Of a stretch of 64,000 nt of DNA, positions 46,280 through 54,524 are shown in pieces; position 1 is the first letter of the stretch, and every line of letters begins with the position of its first letter. Made by a program: the position numbers and the translations under genes. The notes beneath the pieces are model-generated. The model saw only the letters and a list, made by a program, of their open reading frames with translations, had not been told where the DNA came from and ran no database searches. The stretch comes from Arthrobacter sp. Bz4 (lineage in GTDB: Bacteria > Actinomycetota > Actinomycetes > Actinomycetales > Micrococcaceae). The stretch covers positions 54,442 through 118,441 of the forward strand of contig NZ_QDAE01000009.1 in the NCBI RefSeq assembly GCF_003075455.1, in the 5' to 3' direction.

Positions 46280-47680
46280 CTAGAGTCGGACGTGCAGCCG
46301 CCGGGCAGCCTCAGAGATGGAGCCGGTCAGCGACGGGTAGACGGTGAAGGTGTTGGCCACATCGTCAACGTGGAGCTTCTTGGTCACCGCGAGCGCCAGC
46401 GGAAAAATCAGCTCGGAGGCGCGGGGGCCGACGACGACGCCGCCAATCACCGTTCCGGACCCCTTGCGGGAGATGATTTTCACAAACCCGTCAGTGACGT
46501 TCATCATCTTCGCGCGGGCATTGGTGTGCAGCGAAAGCTTGACGACGTCGCCCTGGTAACGGCCGGACTCGACGTCCGCCTCGGAGACGCCAACCGTCGC
46601 GATCTCGGGGGCCGTGAAAATGTTGGAAGCAACCTGCTTCAGTTTCAGCGGGGTCACACTGTCCCCCATCAGGTGGGCCATGGCGATCCGGCCCTGCATC
46701 GCCGCCACCGAGGCGAGCGCCAGCACGCCTGTGCAGTCCCCCGCCGCGTACACGTTCGGGGCTGAGGTGCGGGAGACGCCGTCGACCTTGATGTGGCCCG
46801 ACTCGGTGAGCTGGACCCCTGCGTCCTCAAGCCCAATGCCCGCGGTGTTGGGGATTGACCCGACGGCGATCAGACAGTGGCTACCCTCAACGGTCCGGCC
46901 GTCGGAGAGCGTAACGACGACGCCGTCGCCCACCCGCTGCACGCCCTGCGCCCGGCATTCCGACAGCACCGTCATGCCGCGGTTGGTGAATACGTTCTCA
47001 AGCACCTCGGCGGCGTCGGCGTCCTCTCCGGGGAGTACCCGGTCCCGGCTGGAGATCAGGGTGACCTTCGATCCGAGGCCGTCGTAGGCTGAGGCGAACT
47101 CGGCTCCCGTGACCCCCGAGCCAACCACAATGAGATGCTCAGGTACCTCGGTGAGGGTGTAGACCTGGGTCCAGTTGAAGATTCGCTCGCCGTCGGGCTG
47201 GGCGGTGGGCAGTTCACGGGGATGCGCACCGACGGAAAGGAGGATGGCGTCGGCTTCGACCACTGTGGCCTCACCGTCGGAGGTGACCTCAAGCCGGTGG
47301 TTGTCCAGCAGCTTTCCTTCGCCGATGAGGATCTTCACACCCACCCGCTCCAGTGCGCGGGCGATATCGGCTGACTGCTCGGCAGCAAGTTTCAGGAGCC
47401 GCGCGTTGACCTGGCCGAGATCCGCGTAGGCCGCCTCGGTGTTTTCGAAGCGCACCCCCAGTTCATGCGCCGAGGCCACTCGTGCCATGATGTCGGCTGT
47501 CGCGATGAGTGTCTTGGAGGGCACGACGTCGGTCAGCACTGCCGCTCCACCGAGCCCGTGTCGTTCGACGATAGTGACGCTGGCGCCGAGGGACGCGGCG
47601 ACCATTGCCGCCTCATACCCGCCGGGACCGCCGCCCAGGATAGCTATTCGAAGGGCACTGAAATCAAGTTGGCTGGTCAC
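46280..47680 (-). CDS. lpdA: LpdA-type NAD(P)H quinone reductase (flavoprotein disulfide reductase family, no redox cysteines)
   Basis: A 466-residue FAD protein of the dihydrolipoamide dehydrogenase fold: FAD site IAILGGGPGGYEAAM (12-25), NAD site IVVGSGVTGAEFASAY and YAAGDCTGVLALASVA. The redox-active CxxxxC is absent: the segment reads GGAAVLTDVVPSK with Ala47 and Val52 in place of the cysteines. The C-terminal catalytic His is Tyr (VYPSLTGS). It therefore cannot be lipoamide dehydrogenase and fits the actinobacterial LpdA (Rv3303c-like) group that reduces quinones. Divergent from the purine nucleoside phosphorylase gene. Confidence 0.9.
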   Translation of the reverse strand: MTSQLDFSALRIAILGGGPGGYEAAMVAASLGASVTIVERHGLGGAAVLTDVVPSKTLIATADIMARVASAHELGVRFENTEAAYADLGQVNARLLKLAAEQSADIARALERVGVKILIGEGKLLDNHRLEVTSDGEATVVEADAILLSVGAHPRELPTAQPDGERIFNWTQVYTLTEVPEHLIVVGSGVTGAEFASAYDGLGSKVTLISSRDRVLPGEDADAAEVLENVFTNRGMTVLSECRAQGVQRVGDGVVVTLSDGRTVEGSHCLIAVGSIPNTAGIGLEDAGVQLTESGHIKVDGVSRTSAPNVYAAGDCTGVLALASVAAMQGRIAMAHLMGDSVTPLKLKQVASNIFTAPEIATVGVSEADVESGRYQGDVVKLSLHTNARAKMMNVTDGFVKIISRKGSGTVIGGVVVGPRASELIFPLALAVTKKLHVDDVANTFTVYPSLTGSISEAARRLHVRL

Positions 47681-47786
47681 AACTGTCCATTCTGTCCTAT
47701 CCCCGCCGCTCGCTCAAACGATTCCCGTCCCGGCCACCCGCTCTCGGCGGTGGCCGCGGGCGGGGAACTGAGGGTAAGTTTGATCA

Positions 47787-48611
47787 GTGATCGAGAACCC
47801 CACGTCAATGACGCCGACCGACCCTTTCGACCTGGCCCGCGCCGCGGCCGATTACATCGCCGCGCAGACGGGCGTCGACCGCCACGATATTGCCCTGGTG
47901 CTGGGCTCGGGGTGGGGTGAATCAGCCAACCTGATCGGCGAAACCACCCACACCCTCGAGGCCTCGGACATCCCCGGCTTCTCGGCCCCCGCCGTCGAGG
48001 GCCACGTCGGGACCGTGCGGTCAGTCCTGACGACGTCGGGCAAACGCGCCCTGGTGGTTGGTTCCCGCACCCACTATTACGAGGGCAAGGGTGTTCGGGC
48101 CGTCGTGCACGGGGTGCGCACCGCCGCCGCTACCGGGGCGAAGATCATGGTGCTGACCAACGGGTGTGGCGGGTTGCAGGAGAAGTGGACCCCGGGCACC
48201 CCCGTCCTGATCAGCGATCACCTTAACCTCACCGCCACGTCACCACTCGAGGGCGCCACCTTCGTTGACCTGACCGACCTCTACTCCTCGCGGGTCCGGA
48301 CAATCGCCCGCGAGGTCGATCCGTCCCTCGACGAGGGCGTCTACGCGCAGTTCACCGGACCGCACTATGAGACGCCCGCCGAGGTGCGTTACGCCAGGAC
48401 GATCGGTGCTGACCTGGTGGGCATGTCGACGGCACTCGAGGCCATCGCCGCCCGCCACGCTGGCATGGAGGTGTTCGGGATTTCCCTGGTCACCAACCTG
48501 GCCGCCGGCATCAGCACCGCACCGCTGAGCCACGCCGAAGTGATCGAATCCGGCACGGCGGCCGGACCCCGCATCTCACGCCTGCTGGCTGACATCATCA
48601 GCCGGCTCTAG
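47787..48611 (+). CDS. punA: Purine nucleoside phosphorylase
   Basis: A 274-residue trimeric-type PNP that phosphorolyses (deoxy)guanosine and (deoxy)inosine to base and (deoxy)ribose-1-phosphate. Motifs: DIALVLGSGWG (phosphate site), VEGHVGTVRSV, VGSRTHYYEGKGVRAVVHGVR, LTNGCGGLQ and FTGPHYETPAEVRYARTIGADLVGMST. GTG at 47787 is 6 bases after a TAAGTT box (47775-47780) with no ribosome binding site, suggesting a leaderless start; ATG at 47808 is the alternative. 26 bases upstream of the phosphosugar mutase gene, so probably co-transcribed. Confidence 0.95.
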   Translation: MIENPTSMTPTDPFDLARAAADYIAAQTGVDRHDIALVLGSGWGESANLIGETTHTLEASDIPGFSAPAVEGHVGTVRSVLTTSGKRALVVGSRTHYYEGKGVRAVVHGVRTAAATGAKIMVLTNGCGGLQEKWTPGTPVLISDHLNLTATSPLEGATFVDLTDLYSSRVRTIAREVDPSLDEGVYAQFTGPHYETPAEVRYARTIGADLVGMSTALEAIAARHAGMEVFGISLVTNLAAGISTAPLSHAEVIESGTAAGPRISRLLADIISRL

Positions 48612-48637
48612 AAGTTGACCGAAGGTATGAAAAAGCT

Positions 48638-50374
48638 ATGACGCACGCCGACCACGAATCACTTCTCGCAGCCGCACGCACCTGGGCGGCCGAGGACCCC
48701 GATCCGCACACCACCGCGGAGCTGGAGGCGCTGCTCGCGCAGGTGGCCGACGACGACACCCGTACCGCCGCAACCCAGGACCTGCAGGACCGTTTCAGCG
48801 GACCGCTGCTCTTCGGCACTGCGGGACTCCGTGCCGCCCTGGGCGCCGGACCGAACCGGATGAACCGGGTCGTGGTTCGCCGCGCCGCCGCCGGTCTGGC
48901 CGCCCACGTGACTGGCAGCGCCGAGGGGGCGTATGTGCCGCGCGCCGTCGTCGGCTTCGATGCCCGCCACAACTCGCGGATCTTCGCCGAGGAAACCGCT
49001 GCCATCTTCACCGCCGCGGGCATCCAGACCTTCCTGATGCCCAGCGAACTGCCGACGCCGGTCCTCGCCTACGCGGTCCGCGCCCTGGAGTGTGAGGTGG
49101 GGGTGATGGTCACGGCAAGCCACAACCCACCCCAGGACAACGGGTACAAGGTCTACCTGGGAGGCCGCGCCGTCGACGACGCCGGCCGCGGGGCACAGAT
49201 CGTGGCCCCGCAGGACACCGAGATCGCCGCCCGCATCGCAGCGGTAGGCCAGCTCGGCAGCATCCTGCTGGCGGCCGAGGGCTGGAATGTCCTGCCGGAG
49301 AGCATCGCCAAGGACTATGTCACATCGGTGGTTGCACTGGCGGATCGGGAGCGGTTCCCGGACCGGGACCTCTCGATCGTGCTGACCCCGATGCACGGGG
49401 TAGGCGGCACCACCGCACAGCAAGTGCTGGCCGCCGCCGGATTCGGGACCGTCCACGTGGTCGCCGAGCAGGCAGACCCGGACCCGGACTTCCCCACCGT
49501 TGACTTCCCCAACCCCGAGGAGCCCGGCGCGCTCGACCTTGCCATCGCTGCTGCTCTAGCTCACGACGCCGACCTGGTGCTGGCCAACGACCCGGACGCC
49601 GATCGGGTTGCAGTAGCAGCCAAAGATCCGGCGACCGGTGAGTGGCGGATGCTCCGCGGCGATGAGACGGGGGCCCTGCTGGGGCAACACCTCGCCGTGC
49701 GCCGGGCGCAGGACACCGGTGAGCATGCTGCGGGGACCGTCTTCGCCAACTCGATTGTGTCCTCGCGGCTACTCTCCCGCATCACCGCAACCGCCGGGAT
49801 CCCCCACACCGAAACCCTGACCGGATTCAAGTGGATTTCCCGGGTCCCGTCGCTCGCTTACGGCTACGAGGAAGCGCTGGGCTACTGCGTGGCACCCGAC
49901 CTGGTCCGGGACAAGGACGGGATTTCCGCGGCGCTGCTCCTGGCCGAGCTTGCCGCGGCCACCAAGGCCGAGGGTCGGACCCTGTTTGACCTGCTCGATG
50001 ACCTGGCACTGCTGCACGGGCTGCACGCCAGCGACCAGCTCTCGGTCCGGGTCGGCAGCCTTGGCCTGTTGGACGCCATGATGAACCGGTTGCGGGAAAA
50101 CCCCCCGCAGGCCTTCGCGGACTCGGCAGTGGACGTCGTGCAGGACCTCCTCACCGGCTACGCCGGGCTTCCGCCGACCGATGGGCTGCTGTACCTGACC
50201 CGGGACGACACCCGGGTGATCATCCGGCCCAGCGGCACCGAGCCGAAGCTGAAGTGCTACCTGGAGGTCATCGAACCGGTGGAGTTGGCCGCCGAGCTCG
50301 ACGATGCGAAGCTGACCGCCCGCGCCCGGCTGGACGCGGTCCTGCGCGATGTGGAGGAGTCCCTGGGGCTCTAA
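48638..50374 (+). CDS. Phosphosugar mutase (PGM/PMM superfamily; possible phosphopentomutase)
   Basis: A 578-residue alpha-D-phosphohexomutase: GTAGLRAALGAGPNRMN (N-terminal phosphate loop), active-site phosphoserine Ser161 in VMVTASHNPPQDNGYKVYLGG, metal site LANDPDADRVAVAA, sugar loop GYEEALGYCVAPDLVRDKDG and terminal RPSGTEPKLKCYLE. Length and LVRDKDGISAALLLAELAA match the PGM2/PgcA branch, which includes enzymes acting on ribose/deoxyribose-1-phosphate. Directly behind punA, so it may convert (deoxy)ribose-1-P to the 5-phosphate for DeoC, rather than act only in glucose or mannose metabolism. Confidence 0.9.
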   Translation: MTHADHESLLAAARTWAAEDPDPHTTAELEALLAQVADDDTRTAATQDLQDRFSGPLLFGTAGLRAALGAGPNRMNRVVVRRAAAGLAAHVTGSAEGAYVPRAVVGFDARHNSRIFAEETAAIFTAAGIQTFLMPSELPTPVLAYAVRALECEVGVMVTASHNPPQDNGYKVYLGGRAVDDAGRGAQIVAPQDTEIAARIAAVGQLGSILLAAEGWNVLPESIAKDYVTSVVALADRERFPDRDLSIVLTPMHGVGGTTAQQVLAAAGFGTVHVVAEQADPDPDFPTVDFPNPEEPGALDLAIAAALAHDADLVLANDPDADRVAVAAKDPATGEWRMLRGDETGALLGQHLAVRRAQDTGEHAAGTVFANSIVSSRLLSRITATAGIPHTETLTGFKWISRVPSLAYGYEEALGYCVAPDLVRDKDGISAALLLAELAAATKAEGRTLFDLLDDLALLHGLHASDQLSVRVGSLGLLDAMMNRLRENPPQAFADSAVDVVQDLLTGYAGLPPTDGLLYLTRDDTRVIIRPSGTEPKLKCYLEVIEPVELAAELDDAKLTARARLDAVLRDVEESLGL

Positions 50375-50518
50375 CCGCTGGGAACACCGCTGCGTGACTG
50401 GACTCCACCGTGGTGAACCGGGGCTATCGGGTACCCGTCTGGGTGCCGCTGCCGCCCTGAGCGCTGAATCCAGTTATGGTTGAGTCAGTATCGTTTTGCA
50501 CAATTTCGAGGAGACTCC

Positions 50519-50794
50519 ATGTCACACACCACTACGTCCTCCGAGCGGACCGCTCCGCGCAAGCAGCCCACCCACTCGGGCGAAGGCCACCTGGTCAACA
50601 ACCTCGTGACATTCGCCGTAATGATGGTGTTGTTCCTCGGCGCCGTCGGCTCCCTGGCCTTCTTCGACCAAAACAATGTCTGGGCCTTCGCCGTCTGCCT
50701 GACGCTGTTCTTCCTGGCCTTCTGGATTCCCCAGTCCATCCTGGGACGCTCCGATACCGGCCCCACCCTCGCCAAGGGCGACCGCAAGGCCTAG
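50519..50794 (+). CDS. Small two-helix membrane protein, unknown
   Basis: A 91-residue protein with a polar N-terminus (MSHTTTSSERTAPRKQPTHSG), helices NNLVTFAVMMVLFLGAVGSLAFF and NVWAFAVCLTLFFLAFWIPQSIL, and a basic C-terminus. ATG 50519 has GAGGAG upstream with good spacing and is chosen over an earlier in-frame start. It ends 34 bases before the strong bidirectional terminator. Not recognised beyond this topology. Confidence 0.75.
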   Translation: MSHTTTSSERTAPRKQPTHSGEGHLVNNLVTFAVMMVLFLGAVGSLAFFDQNNVWAFAVCLTLFFLAFWIPQSILGRSDTGPTLAKGDRKA

Positions 50795-50821
50795 CCGGCC
50801 AAATACACGGCTTCCACCCAT

Positions 50822-50887
50822 AAAAAGTGGCGGACCTGCAGACGAGTGGTTGAGCAACCACTCCCCTGCAGGTCCGCCAATTTTTTT
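50822..50887. terminator. Strong bidirectional intrinsic terminator
   Basis: TGGCGGACCTGCAG (50828-50841) pairs perfectly with CTGCAGGTCCGCCA (50866-50879) and the loop folds again (AGTGGTTG/CAACCACT). A T-run at 50881-50887 serves the plus strand and the A-run at 50822-50826 serves the minus strand. It lies between the convergent ends of the membrane-protein and aldehyde dehydrogenase genes. Confidence 0.92.
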
Positions 50888-50899
50888 GCGGTGGGACCG

Positions 50900-51778
50900 C
50901 TAGAGCAGACCCTTGGTGTGCCAGACGGTCTTCGTTTCGGTGAAGAACGTGATCCGGTCGATCGAGGGGGCTCCGGCGTCGGGCCCGGTCTCGGGTGGGA
51001 GGACCCGTTTCAGGGTTTCGGCCGCGTCGATCTGCAGGTCCACCCAGTCCAGGTTCTCGGCACCGAGCAGGTCCAGGGCGTTGACGTCGGCGTGGGAGGC
51101 CAGCCAAGGGGCGATCTCGGCCGGTGATCCGCTGAGGATGTTCACGACGCCGGCGGGCACGTCGGAGGTGGCAAGGACTTCCCCGAGGCTCAGGGCCGCC
51201 AGCGGTGCACGCTCGTTGCCCAGCACCACCACGGTGTTCCCGCTGACCAGCACCGGCGCGACGGCGCGGACAAACCCGAGCAGCGAGCCAACGCCCTGCG
51301 GTGCGATGACCGCGACGACGCCGGTGGGCTCGGGAGTGGACAGGTTGAAGTACGGGCCCGACACCGGGTTCGCATTACCTGCCACCTGCACGTATTTATC
51401 GGCCCAGCCGGCGTACCAGACCCACAGGTCGATGGCTTCGTCGACCTGGGCGGCCGCCGCCGTATCGGAGACCCCTTCGGATGCGGCGATTTCCTCGGCG
51501 AACTGCGCCCGGCGCCCGTCCAGGACCTCCGCGATCCGGTACAGCACCTGGCCGCGGTTGTACCCGGAGGTTCCGGCCCAGCCGCTCACGGCAGCGCGGG
51601 CGGCGGTGACGGCGTCGCGCGCGTCCTTGCGAGATCCCTTGGCGGCATTGACCGTGTTCAACATGGGGCCACCCTTCCTGGTTGCTACCTCATACACCCG
51701 ACCCGATTCGCTGCGGACGAACTTGCCGCCAATGTAAAGCTTGTATGTCTTGGGTACGCCTAGCCGTGCAGTGCTCAT
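50900..51778 (-). CDS. Half-length aldehyde dehydrogenase-like protein
   Basis: A 292-residue protein homologous only to the N-terminal NAD-binding part of ALDHs: TYKLYIGGKFVRSESGRVYEV, then LYRIAEVLDGRRAQFAEEIA, GVVAVIAPQGVGSLLGFVRAVAPVLVSGNTVVVLGNERAPLAALSLGEVL and VPAGVVNILSG. Full-length ALDHs have about 480-500 residues; the catalytic Cys loop and C-terminal oligomerisation part are missing and the C-terminus is unrelated (FFTETKTVWHTKGLL). The start overlaps the stop of the full-length ALDH gene by 4 bases. Because the frame is intact and coupled, it is probably a real partner subunit, not a fragment. Confidence 0.85.
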   Translation of the reverse strand: MSTARLGVPKTYKLYIGGKFVRSESGRVYEVATRKGGPMLNTVNAAKGSRKDARDAVTAARAAVSGWAGTSGYNRGQVLYRIAEVLDGRRAQFAEEIAASEGVSDTAAAAQVDEAIDLWVWYAGWADKYVQVAGNANPVSGPYFNLSTPEPTGVVAVIAPQGVGSLLGFVRAVAPVLVSGNTVVVLGNERAPLAALSLGEVLATSDVPAGVVNILSGSPAEIAPWLASHADVNALDLLGAENLDWVDLQIDAAETLKRVLPPETGPDAGAPSIDRITFFTETKTVWHTKGLL

Positions 51779-53274
51779 TTGGAGCCTCCCAGGGGGGTCT
51801 TGTTCATGATGGCTGAGACGACCGATGACTTGGGCCCAGCCGCGGGGGCCAGGTAGGCGCCGAGTCCGTGGCGGCCGCCTTCCCTGCCGTACCCGGATTC
51901 CTTGTAGCCGCCGAACGGCGACGCGGGGTCGAACTTGTTGAACGTGTTGGCCCAGACCACCCCGGCACGCAACTTGTCGGCGACGGCGAGGACCCGGCTG
52001 CCCTTGTCCGACCAGATCCCTGCGGAGAGACCGTACGGGGTGTTGTTGGCCTTCGCAATCGCCTCCGTCGGGGTGCGGAACGTCAGGACCGAGAGCACTG
52101 GTCCGAAGATCTCGTCCCGGGCGATGCGGTGGCTGGTGGACACGTTCGTGAAAATCGTGGGCGGGAACCAGAAGCCCTGCTGCGGCAGGTTACTCGCCGG
52201 GCTCCACCGGGTGGCGCCCTCCTGCTCGCCGATGTCGGAGAGCTCACGCATCCGGCCCAGCTGGGACGCCGAGTTAATGGCACCAATGTCAGTGTTCTTA
52301 TCCAGCGGATCCCCTACCCGCAGGGTGGACAAGCGCTCCTTGAGACGTTCGACGACTTCGTCATGCACCGATTCCTGCACCAGCAGGCGTGATCCGGCGC
52401 AGCAGACCTGCCCCTGGTTGAAGAAGATCCCGTTGACGATGCCTTCGATGGCCTGGTCGATCGGGGCGTCATCGAACACGATGTTCGCGCCCTTGCCGCC
52501 GAGTTCGAGGGTGAGCTTCTTGCCGGTCCCGGCAGTCGAACGGGCAATGGACCGGCCGACGGCGGTGGACCCCGTGAACGCCACCTTGTTGACGTCCGGA
52601 TGGTTCACCAGGGCCGAGCCGGTGGCCCCCGCGCCGGTGACAATGTTGACCACACCTGCCGGCAGGTCGGCCTGCTGCAGGATTTCGGCGAACAGCATGG
52701 CAGTCAGGGACGTGGTCTCGGCGGGTTTGAGGACCACGGTGTTGCCGGCGGCCAGGGCCGGGGCAATCTTCCACGCCAGCATCAGCAGCGGGAAGTTCCA
52801 CGGGATCACCTGGGCTGCCACACCCAGCGAACGCGGGTTCGGGCCCAGCCCTGCATGGTCGAGTTTGTCGGCCCAGCCCGCATAGTAGAAGAACCACGCG
52901 GCCACCAGGGGAACGTCGACGTCGCGGCTTTCCTTGATCGGCTTGCCGTTGTCGAGGGTTTCGGCGACGGCCAGTTCACGGGAACGTTCCTGCACCAGCC
53001 GGGCAATACGGAACAGGTACTTGCCCCGGTCCGTGCCGGAGAGCTTCGACCAAGTCTTCTCGTAGGCCCGCCGGGCGGCAGCGACGGCGGTATCGACGTC
53101 GGCCTCGCTGGCGCACGAGATGGTGGTGATCTTCTGCTCGGTGGCCGGGGAGATCGTGGTGAAGGACTCACCGTTGCCGGGGACGAACTCACCGTTGATG
53201 AACAGGCCGTACTCGCTCTTGAGGTCCAGGATGGAGGTGGACTCCGGGGCCGGTGCGTACTCTAGAAAAGTCAT
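51775..53274 (-). CDS. Aldehyde dehydrogenase
   Basis: A 499-residue full-length ALDH with LFINGEFVPGNGESF, IPWNFPLLMLAWKIAPALAAGNTVVLKPAE, the catalytic Glu in LTLELGGKGANIVF and the catalytic Cys in FFNQGQVCCAGSRLL. It oxidises an aldehyde with NAD(P)+. Standing 9 bases after deoC, it most likely oxidises acetaldehyde released by deoxyribose-5-phosphate aldolase. The stop overlaps the half-ALDH start (ATGA). Confidence 0.93.
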   Translation of the reverse strand: MTFLEYAPAPESTSILDLKSEYGLFINGEFVPGNGESFTTISPATEQKITTISCASEADVDTAVAAARRAYEKTWSKLSGTDRGKYLFRIARLVQERSRELAVAETLDNGKPIKESRDVDVPLVAAWFFYYAGWADKLDHAGLGPNPRSLGVAAQVIPWNFPLLMLAWKIAPALAAGNTVVLKPAETTSLTAMLFAEILQQADLPAGVVNIVTGAGATGSALVNHPDVNKVAFTGSTAVGRSIARSTAGTGKKLTLELGGKGANIVFDDAPIDQAIEGIVNGIFFNQGQVCCAGSRLLVQESVHDEVVERLKERLSTLRVGDPLDKNTDIGAINSASQLGRMRELSDIGEQEGATRWSPASNLPQQGFWFPPTIFTNVSTSHRIARDEIFGPVLSVLTFRTPTEAIAKANNTPYGLSAGIWSDKGSRVLAVADKLRAGVVWANTFNKFDPASPFGGYKESGYGREGGRHGLGAYLAPAAGPKSSVVSAIMNKTPLGGSK

Positions 53275-53283
53275 GGGTAGTCC

Positions 53284-54303
53284 TTAGTCGATCGTGACGT
53301 AGGCAGGGCCGGAGTAGCTGCCGCTGGTGAGCTTCTGACGCTGCAGGAGCAAGTCATTGAGCAGGCTTGAGGCGCCGAAGCGGAACAGGTCCGGCTCCAG
53401 CCATTCCTCTCCAACGGTCTCGGCGACGGTGACCAGGTACTTGATGGCGTCCTTCGACGTGCGGATCCCGCCGGCCGGCTTCACACCGATCTTTTCGCCG
53501 GTCAGCCGGTGCCAGTCCCGGACCACTTCAAGCATGGACAGCGTCACCGGGAGGGTCGCCGCGGGGGCCACCTTGCCGGTGGAAGTCTTGATGAAGTCCC
53601 CGCCGGCCAGGATGGACAGCCACGAGGCACGCCGGATGTTGTCGTACGTATTCAGCTCACCGGTTTCCAGGATCACCTTCAGATGCGCGTACGAACCATC
53701 GGGGCGGCGGCAGGCCTCCTTCACCGCAACGATCTCGTCGAAGACCAGACCATACCGGCCCGACAGGAACGCGCCACGGTCAATGACCATGTCGATCTCG
53801 TCCGCACCCGCCGCGACAGCGTCCGCGGTGTCCGAGAGCTTCACCGACCGCGACGCGCGCCCGGACGGGAACGCCGTGGCAACAGCAGCCACATTGATAC
53901 GGCCCGGGGCGTCGGCGTCGTGGGCCCTCCCCAGAGCCTCGACCGCGTACGGCACCATGTCGCCATACACACACACCGCGGCCACCCGCGGGGTGGAGAG
54001 ATCGCCGGCGTCGGGCACCAACGCCTTCGCGACGAGCGACCTGACTTTGCCAGGGGTGTCTGACCCTTCGAGAGTGGTCAGGTCGATCAGGGAAATGATC
54101 TTGTCCAGGGCCCAGGCCTTGGACGTCGTCTTGATTGACCGGGTCCCGAGGGCCGCCGCGCGCGCTTCCAGGCCCACCGCGTCAACGCCGGCAATGCCCT
54201 CCAGATAGCGTCGCAGGCTCTTCTCCGTCAGGTCCCCGCCGATCACTTCCAATGCACGTGACGCGGGAGCGATCGCGGTGCTCCCGGTGGCAGTAGTTTC
54301 CAT
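53284..54303 (-). CDS. deoC: Deoxyribose-phosphate aldolase
   Basis: A 339-residue class I aldolase splitting 2-deoxyribose-5-phosphate into glyceraldehyde-3-phosphate and acetaldehyde. Schiff-base Lys is in GGDFIKTSTGKVAPAAT, the second Lys in EKIGVKPAGGIRT, and Asp in ADEIDMVIDRGAFLSG. It is longer than E. coli DeoC (259) through an N-terminal extension of about 80 residues, the longer type seen in actinobacteria and eukaryotes. ATG at 54303 (METTATGST) with GGAGAA upstream is chosen; a longer open frame lacks similarity. First gene of deoC-ALDH-half-ALDH. Confidence 0.95.
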   Translation of the reverse strand: METTATGSTAIAPASRALEVIGGDLTEKSLRRYLEGIAGVDAVGLEARAAALGTRSIKTTSKAWALDKIISLIDLTTLEGSDTPGKVRSLVAKALVPDAGDLSTPRVAAVCVYGDMVPYAVEALGRAHDADAPGRINVAAVATAFPSGRASRSVKLSDTADAVAAGADEIDMVIDRGAFLSGRYGLVFDEIVAVKEACRRPDGSYAHLKVILETGELNTYDNIRRASWLSILAGGDFIKTSTGKVAPAATLPVTLSMLEVVRDWHRLTGEKIGVKPAGGIRTSKDAIKYLVTVAETVGEEWLEPDLFRFGASSLLNDLLLQRQKLTSGSYSGPAYVTID

Positions 54304-54524
54304 CGTTGAGTGTTCTCCGTACTTTGATTCGGTGCCATGGCGGGACGGTTCCCTCAGCGAAGATCGTCCCCGCAGCAGCGCTGCTGACGGCTGGTTTCCA
54401 GGGGCTGTGGGACAGGAGGTCATACCCGTATGGTCGCGTCCGACTTTACCACCGCGCCCTGTCCGCGGCGATGCCCGCCAGCCTCGGTCGCCAGCCTTGG
54501 CCGCCGGCCTTCCCGCTGGTACGC

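Noticed and set aside
54421..54432. Short dyad CATAC-CC-GTATG upstream of deoC as a DeoR operator
   Set aside because: Only 5-base arms and no regulator nearby; such dyads are expected by chance at this length.
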